Assembly: GCF_040545805.1 (NCBI RefSeq)
Contig: NZ_JBEPMO010000008.1
Span: 72,239 to 136,238 of the forward strand
DNA: 64,000 nucleotides
Source: Moheibacter stercoris
Lineage (GTDB): Bacteria > Bacteroidota > Bacteroidia > Flavobacteriales > Weeksellaceae
Direction: 5' to 3'
The notes under the pieces are model-generated. The model did not search any database. It was not told where the DNA came from and saw only the letters and a program-made list of their open reading frames with translations. Below, one piece after another: positions 52,221 to 61,207 of the stretch. A program made the position numbers and the translations under genes. Position 1 is the first letter of the stretch; each line of letters begins with the position of its first letter.

Positions 52221-52937
52221 TTAATAAATTAATTCAACCTCTTTATGTTGAAATGTTTTCAATTCTCTGTTTGATAATTCCACTAACAAAAGTCCGCTGG
52301 AATCTACACCACGAATAATTCCACTAAAAATTTCTTGATTTTTTAGGAATTCAGAAGGAACATCCTTTCGAAATAAATGAGTTAAATAAGTATTTTGGAT
52401 ATATTCCCATTGTTTTTGTTCAATTTGAACAAAGGATGCTTGCATTTCTGTCAGGAAATCTGACAATATTTCTTCTATGTCATAATTTTTACCCGTAATG
52501 CTGGCCAAAGATCCGGCTTTTGATAGCTCTCCAAAATGGGTTTGATTGACATTTATTCCAACACCAACGACAATATTCATCTGGTTTTCATGCTTATAAG
52601 TTTCAACTAGAATTCCCGAAACTTTCTTCGTTTCAGCAATTATGTCATTAGGCCATTTTACAAAGGCAGACGGAACATAGGATGAAATAACTTTTCTGAC
52701 GACATTACTAATCCATTGGTTAAAATAAATCAATTCCTGATAGGTTAATTCTGTCTTTATCAGAACACTAACTGCCAGATTTTGATCTTGATTGGATTCC
52801 CAATGATTCCCACTGTATCCACGTCCGTTCGTCTGATTGGAAGTCCAAAAAACCGTCCATGATTTGGCATTCTTTTTGGAGAAATCCATTAAAGCAGAAT
52901 TCGTACTTGGAATGGTGTCAAATTTGTGTATTTCCAT
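52221..52937 (-). CDS. birA: Biotin--[acetyl-CoA carboxylase] ligase
   Basis: 238 residues, catalytic and C-terminal domains only; the N-terminal DNA-binding domain of E. coli BirA is absent, so it does not repress biotin genes. SNQTNGRGYSGNHWES is the biotin/ATP binding loop, FVKWPNDIIAETKKVSGILVE the catalytic lysine region, and VVGVGINVNQTHF follows. Attaches biotin to carboxylase carrier proteins. Divergent from rsfS. Confidence 0.94.
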   Translation of the reverse strand: MEIHKFDTIPSTNSALMDFSKKNAKSWTVFWTSNQTNGRGYSGNHWESNQDQNLAVSVLIKTELTYQELIYFNQWISNVVRKVISSYVPSAFVKWPNDIIAETKKVSGILVETYKHENQMNIVVGVGINVNQTHFGELSKAGSLASITGKNYDIEEILSDFLTEMQASFVQIEQKQWEYIQNTYLTHLFRKDVPSEFLKNQEIFSGIIRGVDSSGLLLVELSNRELKTFQHKEVELIY

Positions 52938-53003
52938 GCAATAAATTTATCCTTTCTAGTCGCTAAAGTTATCTTAAAATGTGAAAACTCAGCGAATATT
53001 CAC

Positions 53004-53011
53004 TAATTTTG
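53004..53011 (+). promoter_or_regulatory. -7 box of the rsfS-ftsH operon
   Basis: TAATTTTG matches TAnnTTTG, 18 bp before ATG 53030. Confidence 0.5.
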
Positions 53012-53029
53012 CAACTTATAAAATTTTGA

Positions 53030-53392
53030 ATGAGTAAAAAAGTAGATTCTAAGATTATAATTGACGTCATCATTGACGGTATTTCTGACTCAAAAGCAGA
53101 AGACATTAAAATCCTTGATTTAAGAGAAATAGAAAACGCATTTTGTGAATATTTCGTGATTTGTAGCGGAAATTCCAACACTCACGTTGCGTCCATTGCA
53201 GCTGCTTTGGAGAAAAAAGTGAGAAATGAAATTCAAGAACGTCCATGGCATGTTGAGGGTACTGAAAATGCACAATGGATTTTATTGGATTACACCAACA
53301 TTATTGTGCATGTTTTCCAAAAACAATACAGAGAATACTATGATTTAGAAAGTCTTTGGGGAGATGCAAAAGAAATTACTGTAACTATTTAA
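53030..53392 (+). CDS. rsfS: Ribosomal silencing factor RsfS
   Basis: 120 residues. FVICSGNSNTHVASIAAAL, WILLDYTNIIVHVFQ and YYDLESLWGDA are the family signature. Binds ribosomal protein L14 and blocks subunit joining when nutrients are low. First gene of an operon whose next member, ftsH, starts 10 bp after its stop. Confidence 0.95.
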   Translation: MSKKVDSKIIIDVIIDGISDSKAEDIKILDLREIENAFCEYFVICSGNSNTHVASIAAALEKKVRNEIQERPWHVEGTENAQWILLDYTNIIVHVFQKQYREYYDLESLWGDAKEITVTI

Positions 53393-53402
53393 ACTGAAAA
53401 AT

Positions 53403-55421
53403 TTGAGCACAAACGATAAAAATAAAAAATCAAACAATTCTTTTAATCCTATGTGGATCTATGCCATCGTGGGGTTTTTATTAATTGGATTTTGGCTTTT
53501 CACCAGTAGCATGGGCGGTGAAGTGAAAAAACTAGATAGAGGTACTTTTTTTGAATATTTAAAGGAAGGTCATATCAAAACCGTTCGATTGAATTTAGAA
53601 GAACATAAGGTCGATGTGTTTTTGACCGATGAAGCCTTGAAATTGGATCAATTCAAACATTTCAAAAAAGAGAATTCCAATATGACTGCCTTTGCTCAAG
53701 CAGGTCCACAATACTCTTTTATTGTAGCTGATAATGCCAATTTTGAAACCGAAATTGAAAAAGCCATTCAAGAAAATAAATTAAAAACTGCTTATACCAA
53801 CATTCCACCCGATGAATTTGGAAAAATGTTTTGGAACATCTTATTCTGGATCATCTTATTTGGATTGTTATGGTATTTTATGTTCAGACGTATTGGTGGT
53901 GCTGGTGGTGGTCCTGGTGGACAGATTTTCAACATTGGGAAATCAAGAGCCAAATTATTTGACGAAAACGATAAAATCAAAGTTACATTCAAAGATGTAG
54001 CTGGTTTGGAAGGTGCGAAAGAAGAAGTGGAAGAAATCGTTGAGTTTTTGAAAAATCCAGAAAAATTTACGGTTTTGGGAGGTAAAATTCCAAAAGGAGC
54101 TTTATTAGTTGGTCCTCCAGGTACTGGTAAAACCTTGTTAGCAAAAGCTGTTGCGGGTGAAGCAAACGTTCCATTTTTCTCCTTATCGGGTTCTGATTTC
54201 GTTGAAATGTTTGTGGGAGTTGGAGCATCTCGTGTTCGTGATTTGTTTAAAAATGCAAAAGACAAAGCGCCAGCGATTATCTTCATTGATGAAATTGATG
54301 CCATCGGACGTGCACGTGGAAAAAATAATTTCACGGGAGGAAATGATGAGCGTGAAAATACGTTGAACCAATTGTTAACCGAAATGGATGGTTTCGGAAC
54401 CGATACCAACGTTATTGTATTGGCTGCAACCAACCGCGCAGATATCTTGGACAAAGCTTTGATGCGTGCTGGACGTTTCGACCGATTGATTCATGTTGAT
54501 TTACCTGAATTAGGAGAACGTAAAGAAATTTTTGAAGTGCATTTGAAACCATTGAAATTGGGAGAAGATGTGGATTCAGAATTCTTAGCAAAACAAACGC
54601 CAGGTTTTAGCGGTGCAGACATTGCAAACGTTTGTAACGAAGCTGCTTTGGTTGCTGCGCGTAAAAACAAAAACAAAATTGAACGCCAAGATTTCCTAGA
54701 CGCCGTAGATCGAATCATCGGTGGATTGGAAAAGAAAAATAAATTGATCAAACCAAAAGAAAAACGCAGAATTGCGTATCACGAAGCAGGTCATGCGACG
54801 ATTGGTTGGTTATTGCCTCACGCAGCTCCTTTGGTCAAAGTGACCATTGTACCAAGAGGAAAATCTTTGGGTGCTGCTTGGTACTTACCTGAAGAAAGAC
54901 AAATCACCACGACGGAACAAATGTTGGACGAAATTGCTGCAACAATGGGTGGTCGTGCTGCTGAAGAAGTTGTATTTGGAGACATTTCAACGGGTGCTTT
55001 AAGTGATTTGGAGCGAGTTACCAAACAAGCTTCTGCTATGGTGAGCATTTATGGATTGAACGACAAAATCGGAAATATATCCTATTATGATTCAACAGGA
55101 CAAAGCGAATATGGAATGTCGAAACCTTATAGTGAGGAAACAGCCAAAACCATTGACGCTGAAGTTTCTAAAATTATTGAATCTCAATACGATAGAGCGA
55201 AAAACTTATTGAATGAATATCGTCCTCAATTGGATCAATTGGCAGATAAGTTGTTGGAAAAAGAAGTTATTTTCAGAGAAGACCTAGTAGAAATTTTTGG
55301 AGAACGCATTTTTGAAGATGATGAATCCATTGAACCTCCTGGAAATGCAGTTTCAACATTAAACACAAATCCTAGCGATACAATTGTGGTTGGTGAAGAA
55401 CCTGTTGAAAAAAACGATTAA
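53403..55421 (+). CDS. ftsH: ATP-dependent zinc metalloprotease FtsH
   Basis: 672 residues with TTG start at 53403; there is no in-frame ATG before the first membrane helix (WIYAIVGFLLIGFWLF). A periplasmic loop (about 37-140) and a second helix (FWNILFWIILFGLLWYFMF) follow. The AAA domain has Walker A GPPGTGKT (G237-T244), Walker B IIFIDEID, the second region of homology (NRADILDKALMRAGRFDR) and the zinc motif HEAGH (H460, E461, H464). Hexameric protease of the inner membrane degrading damaged and regulatory proteins. Confidence 0.97.
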   Translation: MSTNDKNKKSNNSFNPMWIYAIVGFLLIGFWLFTSSMGGEVKKLDRGTFFEYLKEGHIKTVRLNLEEHKVDVFLTDEALKLDQFKHFKKENSNMTAFAQAGPQYSFIVADNANFETEIEKAIQENKLKTAYTNIPPDEFGKMFWNILFWIILFGLLWYFMFRRIGGAGGGPGGQIFNIGKSRAKLFDENDKIKVTFKDVAGLEGAKEEVEEIVEFLKNPEKFTVLGGKIPKGALLVGPPGTGKTLLAKAVAGEANVPFFSLSGSDFVEMFVGVGASRVRDLFKNAKDKAPAIIFIDEIDAIGRARGKNNFTGGNDERENTLNQLLTEMDGFGTDTNVIVLAATNRADILDKALMRAGRFDRLIHVDLPELGERKEIFEVHLKPLKLGEDVDSEFLAKQTPGFSGADIANVCNEAALVAARKNKNKIERQDFLDAVDRIIGGLEKKNKLIKPKEKRRIAYHEAGHATIGWLLPHAAPLVKVTIVPRGKSLGAAWYLPEERQITTTEQMLDEIAATMGGRAAEEVVFGDISTGALSDLERVTKQASAMVSIYGLNDKIGNISYYDSTGQSEYGMSKPYSEETAKTIDAEVSKIIESQYDRAKNLLNEYRPQLDQLADKLLEKEVIFREDLVEIFGERIFEDDESIEPPGNAVSTLNTNPSDTIVVGEEPVEKND

Positions 55422-55473
55422 ATTCTTAACATTTCTTACATAAATTGGTTATTTTCGCCTAATCTCTGAACCC

Positions 55474-56070
55474 ATGAGTATGTGGAAAAAAATAAAACAA
55501 ATTTTATCTTCTCATACTGAAGAATCCGAAACGGATGAAGCAGAATTGGAATTTGTCTCCTTTCAAACCAAAGAACCGATCGATGTTTTGTTTACCAAAA
55601 ACTTCATCGCAGCGGGTGGGCATTTCTTTTATTGTGAAAACGAACAAGAAGCTCTCACAAACTTAAAAGATGTGGTTGAGAATGAAGGAATAGATGAAAT
55701 CGTTTGTTTTGATCCCAAATTGATATCCTTGATCAATCGATTGAATGTTCAAGTAAAACCTCAATTAAATTCACAAAGAGATTTTGCTTTTATCGAATGT
55801 GAATATTTGGTTGCTTTTGATGGCGCTATCATGCTTTCATCGCATCAAACCAATGGAAGAAAACAAGAAGAGTTACCTCCCAATGTGATTATTTATGCAA
55901 CTCCACAACAATTGGTTGCCAATATTAGCGAAGCTTTGCAACGCTTAAAATCTGTCAAAGGAAATAATTTACCTAATAACATTACTTCCATAAGAGGAAA
56001 ACTAGTTCATAACGTGGACTCGTCTTCCAATGCAAAGAATATTTATTTGCTGTTAGTAGAACAAATTTGA
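55474..56070 (+). CDS. LUD-domain protein (LutC/YkgG family)
   Basis: 198 residues. An acidic N-terminal stretch (ESETDEAELEF) precedes a LutC-like domain: FIAAGGHFFYCENEQEAL, SQRDFAFIECEYLVAFDGAIMLSSHQ, and NVIIYATPQQLVANISEAL. Members take part in lactate utilisation with LutA and LutB, but those partners are absent here, so the role is unclear. It sits between ftsH and cdsA on the same strand, with a 1-bp overlap to cdsA. Confidence 0.85.
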   Translation: MSMWKKIKQILSSHTEESETDEAELEFVSFQTKEPIDVLFTKNFIAAGGHFFYCENEQEALTNLKDVVENEGIDEIVCFDPKLISLINRLNVQVKPQLNSQRDFAFIECEYLVAFDGAIMLSSHQTNGRKQEELPPNVIIYATPQQLVANISEALQRLKSVKGNNLPNNITSIRGKLVHNVDSSSNAKNIYLLLVEQI

Positions 56071-56903
56071 TGAAAAATTTAGGGCCAAGAATTATTTCAG
56101 GAATCATTTTCATTGGACTTATATTTTTAGGTACGACAGGACATCCATACTTATTTCTGGGTTTGATGGCCTTGTTGATGGTACTTTGTTTGATTGAATT
56201 TGTATCTATTACAGAATTAAAAGATAAATTATATACCCTACTAGCATTTGCAGGATCTGCAGGTGTAATGTATTATTTCAGTTTTTATTTACTGGAACAA
56301 AATAGTGCTTTTGTCATGCAATCCTTAAGTTTTGCTGGACCGGTATTGTTTCTCCTCGCCTGCTTTACCATCTTATTCTCGCCCACCGAATTGTATATAG
56401 AATTTGGAAAAGCAACCATTGCAGTGATTTATATTGCTGTTCCGTTTTCGCTCGCCTTGACGATTCCAGTGACGCATTACGTCTTAGGAAAAGAAGTGAT
56501 TACGTATGAAATTTTATGGGTTTTCCTTCTGATTTGGATCAGTGATATTATGGCCTATGTAGTCGGAAGTTATTTAGGCAAACACAAATTAGCACCAAAA
56601 ATTTCGGAAAAGAAATCTTGGGAAGGAGCAATTGGTGGATTCGTTTTTACCGTATTGACTGGATATTTATTGGAGTATTTCTTCTTACCTGAATCGAAAT
56701 TGAATTGGCTTATCGTCGGGATTATCGTTGCAATTGCAGCTCCAATTGGTGATTTGGTAGAATCTAAATTGAAAAGAACATTTAACGCAAAAGATAGTGG
56801 CAAATGGATGCCAGGACATGGAGGATTTTTAGATCGCTTGGATAGTTTTATCTTTGTCATTCCAATGGTCTATTTGTATCTATTGTTAACAGAAGTTTTA
56901 TAA
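56070..56903 (+). CDS. cdsA: Phosphatidate cytidylyltransferase (CDP-diglyceride synthase)
   Basis: 277 residues from ATG 56070, overlapping the preceding stop by one base (TGATG). About eight membrane helices. The CDP-diglyceride synthase signature appears near the C-terminus: KRTFNAKDSGKWMPGHGGFLDRLDS. Makes CDP-diacylglycerol for phosphatidylserine synthesis. psd follows after 1 bp. Confidence 0.95.
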   Translation: MKNLGPRIISGIIFIGLIFLGTTGHPYLFLGLMALLMVLCLIEFVSITELKDKLYTLLAFAGSAGVMYYFSFYLLEQNSAFVMQSLSFAGPVLFLLACFTILFSPTELYIEFGKATIAVIYIAVPFSLALTIPVTHYVLGKEVITYEILWVFLLIWISDIMAYVVGSYLGKHKLAPKISEKKSWEGAIGGFVFTVLTGYLLEYFFLPESKLNWLIVGIIVAIAAPIGDLVESKLKRTFNAKDSGKWMPGHGGFLDRLDSFIFVIPMVYLYLLLTEVL

Positions 56904-56904
56904 A

Positions 56905-57552
56905 ATGCATAGAGAAGGTCGTATTATTATCATCGGATTTTTTATCCTGTTTTGTATCCTAAGTTTCGTCTCATGGAAGTTTATACCTTCTCCTTATTCT
57001 ATTTTGGCTGTATTGCCTTTTTGGATTTTATATGGATTCATTTTATGGTTTTTTAGAAATCCAATTCGAACCAATCAAGCTTCGCCATTGGACATCATTG
57101 CTCCAGTTGATGGGAAAGTTGTCGTAGTAGAAGAAGTTCAAGAAAACGAATTCATCAAAGGAAAATGCATGCAAGTATCGATTTTCATGTCACCCTTAAA
57201 TGTGCATGTTTGTCGATATCCCTTATTAGGAAAAGTAATTTTCACCAAATATCACCCAGGAAAATTTTTGGTAGCCTATCACCCAAAATCTTCTGAATTA
57301 AATGAACGCACAACAGTTGTCGTTCAAGCCGAGAACGGACAAAACATTTTGTTTCGCCAAATTGCAGGTGCAGTCGCGCGTAGAATCGTGATGTATGCCA
57401 AAGATGGAGATCAAGCAAAGGCTGGAGAAGAATATGGATTTATCAAATTTGGATCGCGTGTAGATTTATTTTTACCGTTGGATTCAAAAATTTTGGTAAA
57501 AGTTGGCGATAAAACCCTTGGAGGTGTGCAAAAAATTGCTGAATTGCACTAA
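56905..57552 (+). CDS. psd: Phosphatidylserine decarboxylase (short bacterial form)
   Basis: 215 residues. Two membrane-associated helices (about 7-50) precede the decarboxylase domain: SPLDIIAPVDGKVVVVEEV, QVSIFMSPLNVHVCRYPLLG, HPGKFLVAYH. The self-cleavage site is FGS (S184) in FIKFGSRVDLF, which produces the pyruvoyl cofactor. Converts phosphatidylserine to phosphatidylethanolamine; cdsA directly upstream supplies the precursor pathway. Phosphatidylserine synthase is not in the window. Confidence 0.94.
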   Translation: MHREGRIIIIGFFILFCILSFVSWKFIPSPYSILAVLPFWILYGFILWFFRNPIRTNQASPLDIIAPVDGKVVVVEEVQENEFIKGKCMQVSIFMSPLNVHVCRYPLLGKVIFTKYHPGKFLVAYHPKSSELNERTTVVVQAENGQNILFRQIAGAVARRIVMYAKDGDQAKAGEEYGFIKFGSRVDLFLPLDSKILVKVGDKTLGGVQKIAELH

Positions 57553-57588
57553 GTTTGTAAAAAATTTGAATAATAAGAAATCGGAATA

Positions 57589-57831
57589 ATGATGAAAAAT
57601 TTAGGACTATTATTTGCTGGAGTCTTTATATTAGCTTCTTGTGATGCTACTCCAAAAGGGAACAAATCTATTTATCCTGTAGTTCACGACGAGCCAGTTG
57701 AGAAAGTAGACGCTCATGCAGGACATGATCACGCAGAACACAACCATGCAACCGAAACTACTGAAGTTGTAGTTGACACTTTAAATACAACAGAAGCTGC
57801 AGTAGAAGCACCTAAAGATTCTGCTCAATAG
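57589..57831 (+). CDS. Small His-rich lipoprotein
   Basis: 80 residues (ATG at 57589 or 57592). The lipoprotein signal LGLLFAGVFILASCDATP has Cys18 or so. The mature part is short, acidic and carries a His/Asp cluster HAGHDHAEHNH (about 43-54), suited to binding zinc, nickel or copper. No known family. It overlaps the convergent GT2 gene by 20 bp. Possibly a metal buffer in the envelope. Confidence 0.7.
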   Translation: MMKNLGLLFAGVFILASCDATPKGNKSIYPVVHDEPVEKVDAHAGHDHAEHNHATETTEVVVDTLNTTEAAVEAPKDSAQ

Positions 57832-58897
57832 TTCCAGAAATCCCTAGATCACCAATGATGACATTCATTCCTTTGGGTTGAATGTAAAATTCTCGTTGAA
57901 TAGGTTGACTATATGAATTAATGAAGGAAAGCATTTCCTGATTGGAAAATATCGATCCGTCTAAAAGTATTTGGGCGGATTTTTCTTTGATATCATTTGG
58001 AGATTGAATTTTTTGCAAGTTCGCTACCTCAATTTCCCTTTTTACCTTCACATCTCCTTTCTTAAAAGTTCCTTTGGACAGAGCTAATTTTGCCCGAACT
58101 TTTAATCCCAATTTAAAAATAAAATATTTCAATCCATCTTCGGAATAATATTTATCGACAAATAATTTCATTGCATCAAAAAAGACCTTTAAGTATTTTT
58201 TATCCTTTCGAGTACTTTCACCTTTGTAATGCAAAACCGTCGTTTTTCCGTAATAATAATTGGTAAATCCGTTTAGAACCAAAGTATAACTCAAATCGAT
58301 GTCTTCCCCATACATGAAATATCGTTCGTCAAAACCGCCCACTTTTTGATACACCGATTTTTTCAGTAACATAAAAGCTCCAACCAAAATTTCAGCTGGC
58401 GCAACATCAAATTCTCCCACATCGGTTTTGTAATAAGATTTTGAACTTTTGGAATTTATGAGCGTTCCAAATAATTTCCCAAAGGTATTTTCAAAATTCG
58501 GAATGTTCCGTTTGCTTTCGGGGTGAAATTTTCCATTGGCATCAATCAATCGTACTCCTAAAGCACCTAAATTCTCCGTTTGATCAGCAAATGGAAGGAT
58601 TTCCGAAAATAAATTTTCGGGAATGACTGTGTCTGGATTTAAGATCAAGACATATTCTCCTTTTGCTTTTTCTACACCTAAATTATTGGCTTTTCCAAAT
58701 CCTAAATTTTCTGGAGATTCAATAAAATGAACATTTGGGAATTTGGGTTTGACAAAATCCAAAGGTCTTTCTGGCGAAGCGTTGTCTACAACAATTATTT
58801 CTCCTTCTATATTCTCTAGGGCTGCTTCAACACTATGAAGACATTGTTCCAAATAAAAACGGGCATTATAACTTACAATTACTACCGATACTTTCAT
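57812..58897 (-). CDS. Glycosyltransferase family 2 (rhamnosyltransferase-like)
   Basis: 361 residues. GT-A domain with VSVVIVSYNARFYLEQCLHSV, IIVVDNASPE, the DXD-type LILNPDTV, and MYGEDIDLSYTLVLNGFTNYY at the acceptor side. The C-terminal 90 residues are charged and hydrophilic with no membrane helix. Likely adds a sugar to an extracellular polysaccharide. Start overlaps the recR stop by 1 bp, so the two are co-transcribed. Confidence 0.88.
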   Translation of the reverse strand: MKVSVVIVSYNARFYLEQCLHSVEAALENIEGEIIVVDNASPERPLDFVKPKFPNVHFIESPENLGFGKANNLGVEKAKGEYVLILNPDTVIPENLFSEILPFADQTENLGALGVRLIDANGKFHPESKRNIPNFENTFGKLFGTLINSKSSKSYYKTDVGEFDVAPAEILVGAFMLLKKSVYQKVGGFDERYFMYGEDIDLSYTLVLNGFTNYYYGKTTVLHYKGESTRKDKKYLKVFFDAMKLFVDKYYSEDGLKYFIFKLGLKVRAKLALSKGTFKKGDVKVKREIEVANLQKIQSPNDIKEKSAQILLDGSIFSNQEMLSFINSYSQPIQREFYIQPKGMNVIIGDLGISGTIEQNL

Positions 58898-59514
58898 TAT
58901 TTCGAACTTGATTCAACATAAGGAATACGATTTTGCAAGGATCGAACAAGTGTTGCTTCGTCTGCATATTCCAACTCATCTCCTACTCCAATTCCACGAG
59001 CAATGGTAGAAAATTGAATGTCAAAATTCTTCAGAACTTTGTACAAATAAAACGAAGTTGTGTCACCTTCCATCGTGGAACTCAAAGCAAAAATAACTTC
59101 TTTGATGTTTTCGCTTTCAATTCGTTTCACCAATGATTGGATGTGCAATTGTCCTGGACCAATTCCATCCATAGGAGAAATTCTTCCACCCAAAACATGA
59201 AAAACGCCTTTGTATTGCCCTGTATTTTCAATTGCCATCACATCTCTCACATCTTCCACAACACAAACAATGGAATCATCACGTAGCGGATTGGAACAGA
59301 TTTGACAAACCAATGCATCTGAAATGGTATGACATTTTTCGCAATATTGAATATCTCTCACCAAATGTTGCAAAGCATCGGCTAAATTTTCCGTTTGGGT
59401 ATCGGGACGATTCAACATATGCAACACCAAACGCAAAGCAGTTCTTTTCCCTATTCCCGGAAGATTGGACATCTCCTCTACTGCGCGCTCTAAAACCTTA
59501 CTCGGATAATTCAT
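58897..59514 (-). CDS. recR: Recombination mediator RecR
   Basis: 205 residues. N-terminal helix-hairpin-helix (LPGIGKRTALRLVLHML), Cys4 zinc finger CEKCHTISDALVCQIC, Toprim motif VCVVEDVRDVMAIENT and the C-terminal Walker-like ARGIGVGDELEYADE. Works with RecO/RecF to load RecA at gaps. Its stop overlaps the GT2 start by 1 bp. Confidence 0.96.
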   Translation of the reverse strand: MNYPSKVLERAVEEMSNLPGIGKRTALRLVLHMLNRPDTQTENLADALQHLVRDIQYCEKCHTISDALVCQICSNPLRDDSIVCVVEDVRDVMAIENTGQYKGVFHVLGGRISPMDGIGPGQLHIQSLVKRIESENIKEVIFALSSTMEGDTTSFYLYKVLKNFDIQFSTIARGIGVGDELEYADEATLVRSLQNRIPYVESSSK

Positions 59515-59606
59515 GAAAGAATTTGATTTAGTATAAATGTAAATGAATCTACGAAAGAAATTTCAATAAGTCTTTTCTGTTCGGTGATTCATTCGGTCAA
59601 AAATAC

Positions 59607-59614
59607 TATTTTTG
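59607..59614 (+). promoter_or_regulatory. -7 box of the sodium:solute symporter gene
   Basis: TATTTTTG matches TAnnTTTG, 18 bp before ATG 59633; it overlaps an alternative TTG start, which it excludes. Confidence 0.55.
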
Positions 59615-59632
59615 GATGAAAATAACCCTTCT

Positions 59633-61168
59633 ATGAACTCAAACATTATCTTGTTTTCAGTTATCATTTACTTTTTAGGTTTATTATACATTGCGTATAG
59701 AACAAGCAAAAATTCAGATAATCAATCCTTTTTTATTGGTAATCGAAAGAGCAAATGGTGGTTGGTAGCATTTGGAATGATTGGAACTAGTTTGAGCGGG
59801 GTAACCTTTATTTCGGTTCCGGGAACGGTTGGAAAAATAATGGGAACAGATGGCGCCTTTGGTGCATTTGAGTACTATATGATGGTTTTAGGCTTCTTTT
59901 TTGGCTATTTTATTGTCGCCTTTGTCCTACTTCCTCTCTATTACAAAATGAATTTAACATCGATTTACACCTATCTCGGGCGAAGATTCAATGTCGAAGC
60001 GCATAAAACTGGTTCCATATTTTTCATCATTTCGAGAGGAATCGGTGCTACTGCGAGATTGTATTTGGTCATCAATGTATTGCAAATATTCCTTTTAGAT
60101 GCCATCGGAATTCCCTTTTGGTTAACAACTCTTATCATGCTCTTAATGATTGTTTTGTACACCTATGAAGGAGGTGTAAAAACGATTGTTGTGACCGATA
60201 CTTTACAAACCACATTCATGTTATTGAGTTTAGTTGTGTGTATCATTTATGTTTTGAGTCAATTGGATTTATCCTTTGGTGCGGCTTTTACAAAGATTTC
60301 AGATATTGGCTATACCAATTTGGTGAATACCGACGTAAACTCTAAAGACTTCTTCTTGAAAAGTTTTCTAGGTGGAATGTTCATCACGATTGCTATGACG
60401 GGATTGGATCAAGAAATGATGCAAAAGAACATAAGTGTGGACAATTTGTACAATTCCAAAAAGAATATGTTGACGTTTGCCAGTACCTTGTTGATTGTAA
60501 ATTTGGCATTCTTATTCCTTGGTGGATTGTTGTATTTATATGCGATGCAACAAGGAGCCGTTTATGAAAACGGAATGTTCGGATTCAGAAATGAAGCAGG
60601 AGTGGTTCAAAATATCATTGGGGATGACTTATTTCCAGCTTTGTCATTGGAAGGATATTTCCCATTATTCATCGCTGTAATTTTTATCATTGGATTGATT
60701 TCTGCCTTGTTCCCATCGGCTGATGGAGCTTTAACTTCTCTAACAAGTTCTTTTTGTGTTGATTTATTGAAAATGAACGAAAACGAAAAAATGACTGAAA
60801 AGGAGAAAAAGAAACTTCGTATTTGGGTTCATTTAGGCTTTACATTGGTCTTCTTTTTGTTGATTTTATTTTTCAAAGCATTGAACGATAAATCCATTGT
60901 GTACCTCATCATGGGAATTGCGGGTTATACCTACGGCCCACTTTTAGGATTGTTTGCATTTGGAATTTTAACCAAACGTACCATTTCCTTAAAGTATACG
61001 ATTTTGAGTGTGGCATTAATCGCTCCTGTTATCACCTATTTCATCAATGAATACTTTAAAAATTATTCCGATTATAAGATTGGGGTTGAATTAATCATCC
61101 TAAATGGACTAATTACTTTCATCGGTTTATGGCTTATTAGCAAATCAAAAAAGCAATTAATCGAATAA
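59633..61168 (+). CDS. Sodium:solute symporter (SSS family)
   Basis: 511 residues from ATG 59633. About 13 membrane helices. FFIGNRKSKWWLVAFGMIGTSLSGVTFISVPG near the N-terminus and the late LISALFPSADGALTSLTSSFCVDLL are SSS hallmarks. Imports a solute such as a sugar, vitamin or amino acid with Na+; the substrate is not readable. Monocistronic, with its own promoter box. Confidence 0.9.
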   Translation: MNSNIILFSVIIYFLGLLYIAYRTSKNSDNQSFFIGNRKSKWWLVAFGMIGTSLSGVTFISVPGTVGKIMGTDGAFGAFEYYMMVLGFFFGYFIVAFVLLPLYYKMNLTSIYTYLGRRFNVEAHKTGSIFFIISRGIGATARLYLVINVLQIFLLDAIGIPFWLTTLIMLLMIVLYTYEGGVKTIVVTDTLQTTFMLLSLVVCIIYVLSQLDLSFGAAFTKISDIGYTNLVNTDVNSKDFFLKSFLGGMFITIAMTGLDQEMMQKNISVDNLYNSKKNMLTFASTLLIVNLAFLFLGGLLYLYAMQQGAVYENGMFGFRNEAGVVQNIIGDDLFPALSLEGYFPLFIAVIFIIGLISALFPSADGALTSLTSSFCVDLLKMNENEKMTEKEKKKLRIWVHLGFTLVFFLLILFFKALNDKSIVYLIMGIAGYTYGPLLGLFAFGILTKRTISLKYTILSVALIAPVITYFINEYFKNYSDYKIGVELIILNGLITFIGLWLISKSKKQLIE

Positions 61169-61207
61169 AAACGTATATTTACTTCTTCACATTTTAACAA
61201 CACATGT

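Noticed and set aside
53792..54454. 220-codon open frame antisense to ftsH
   Set aside because: It lies wholly within the FtsH AAA domain, has low-complexity Ser/Asn/Pro-rich composition and no start context; a shadow of the real gene.
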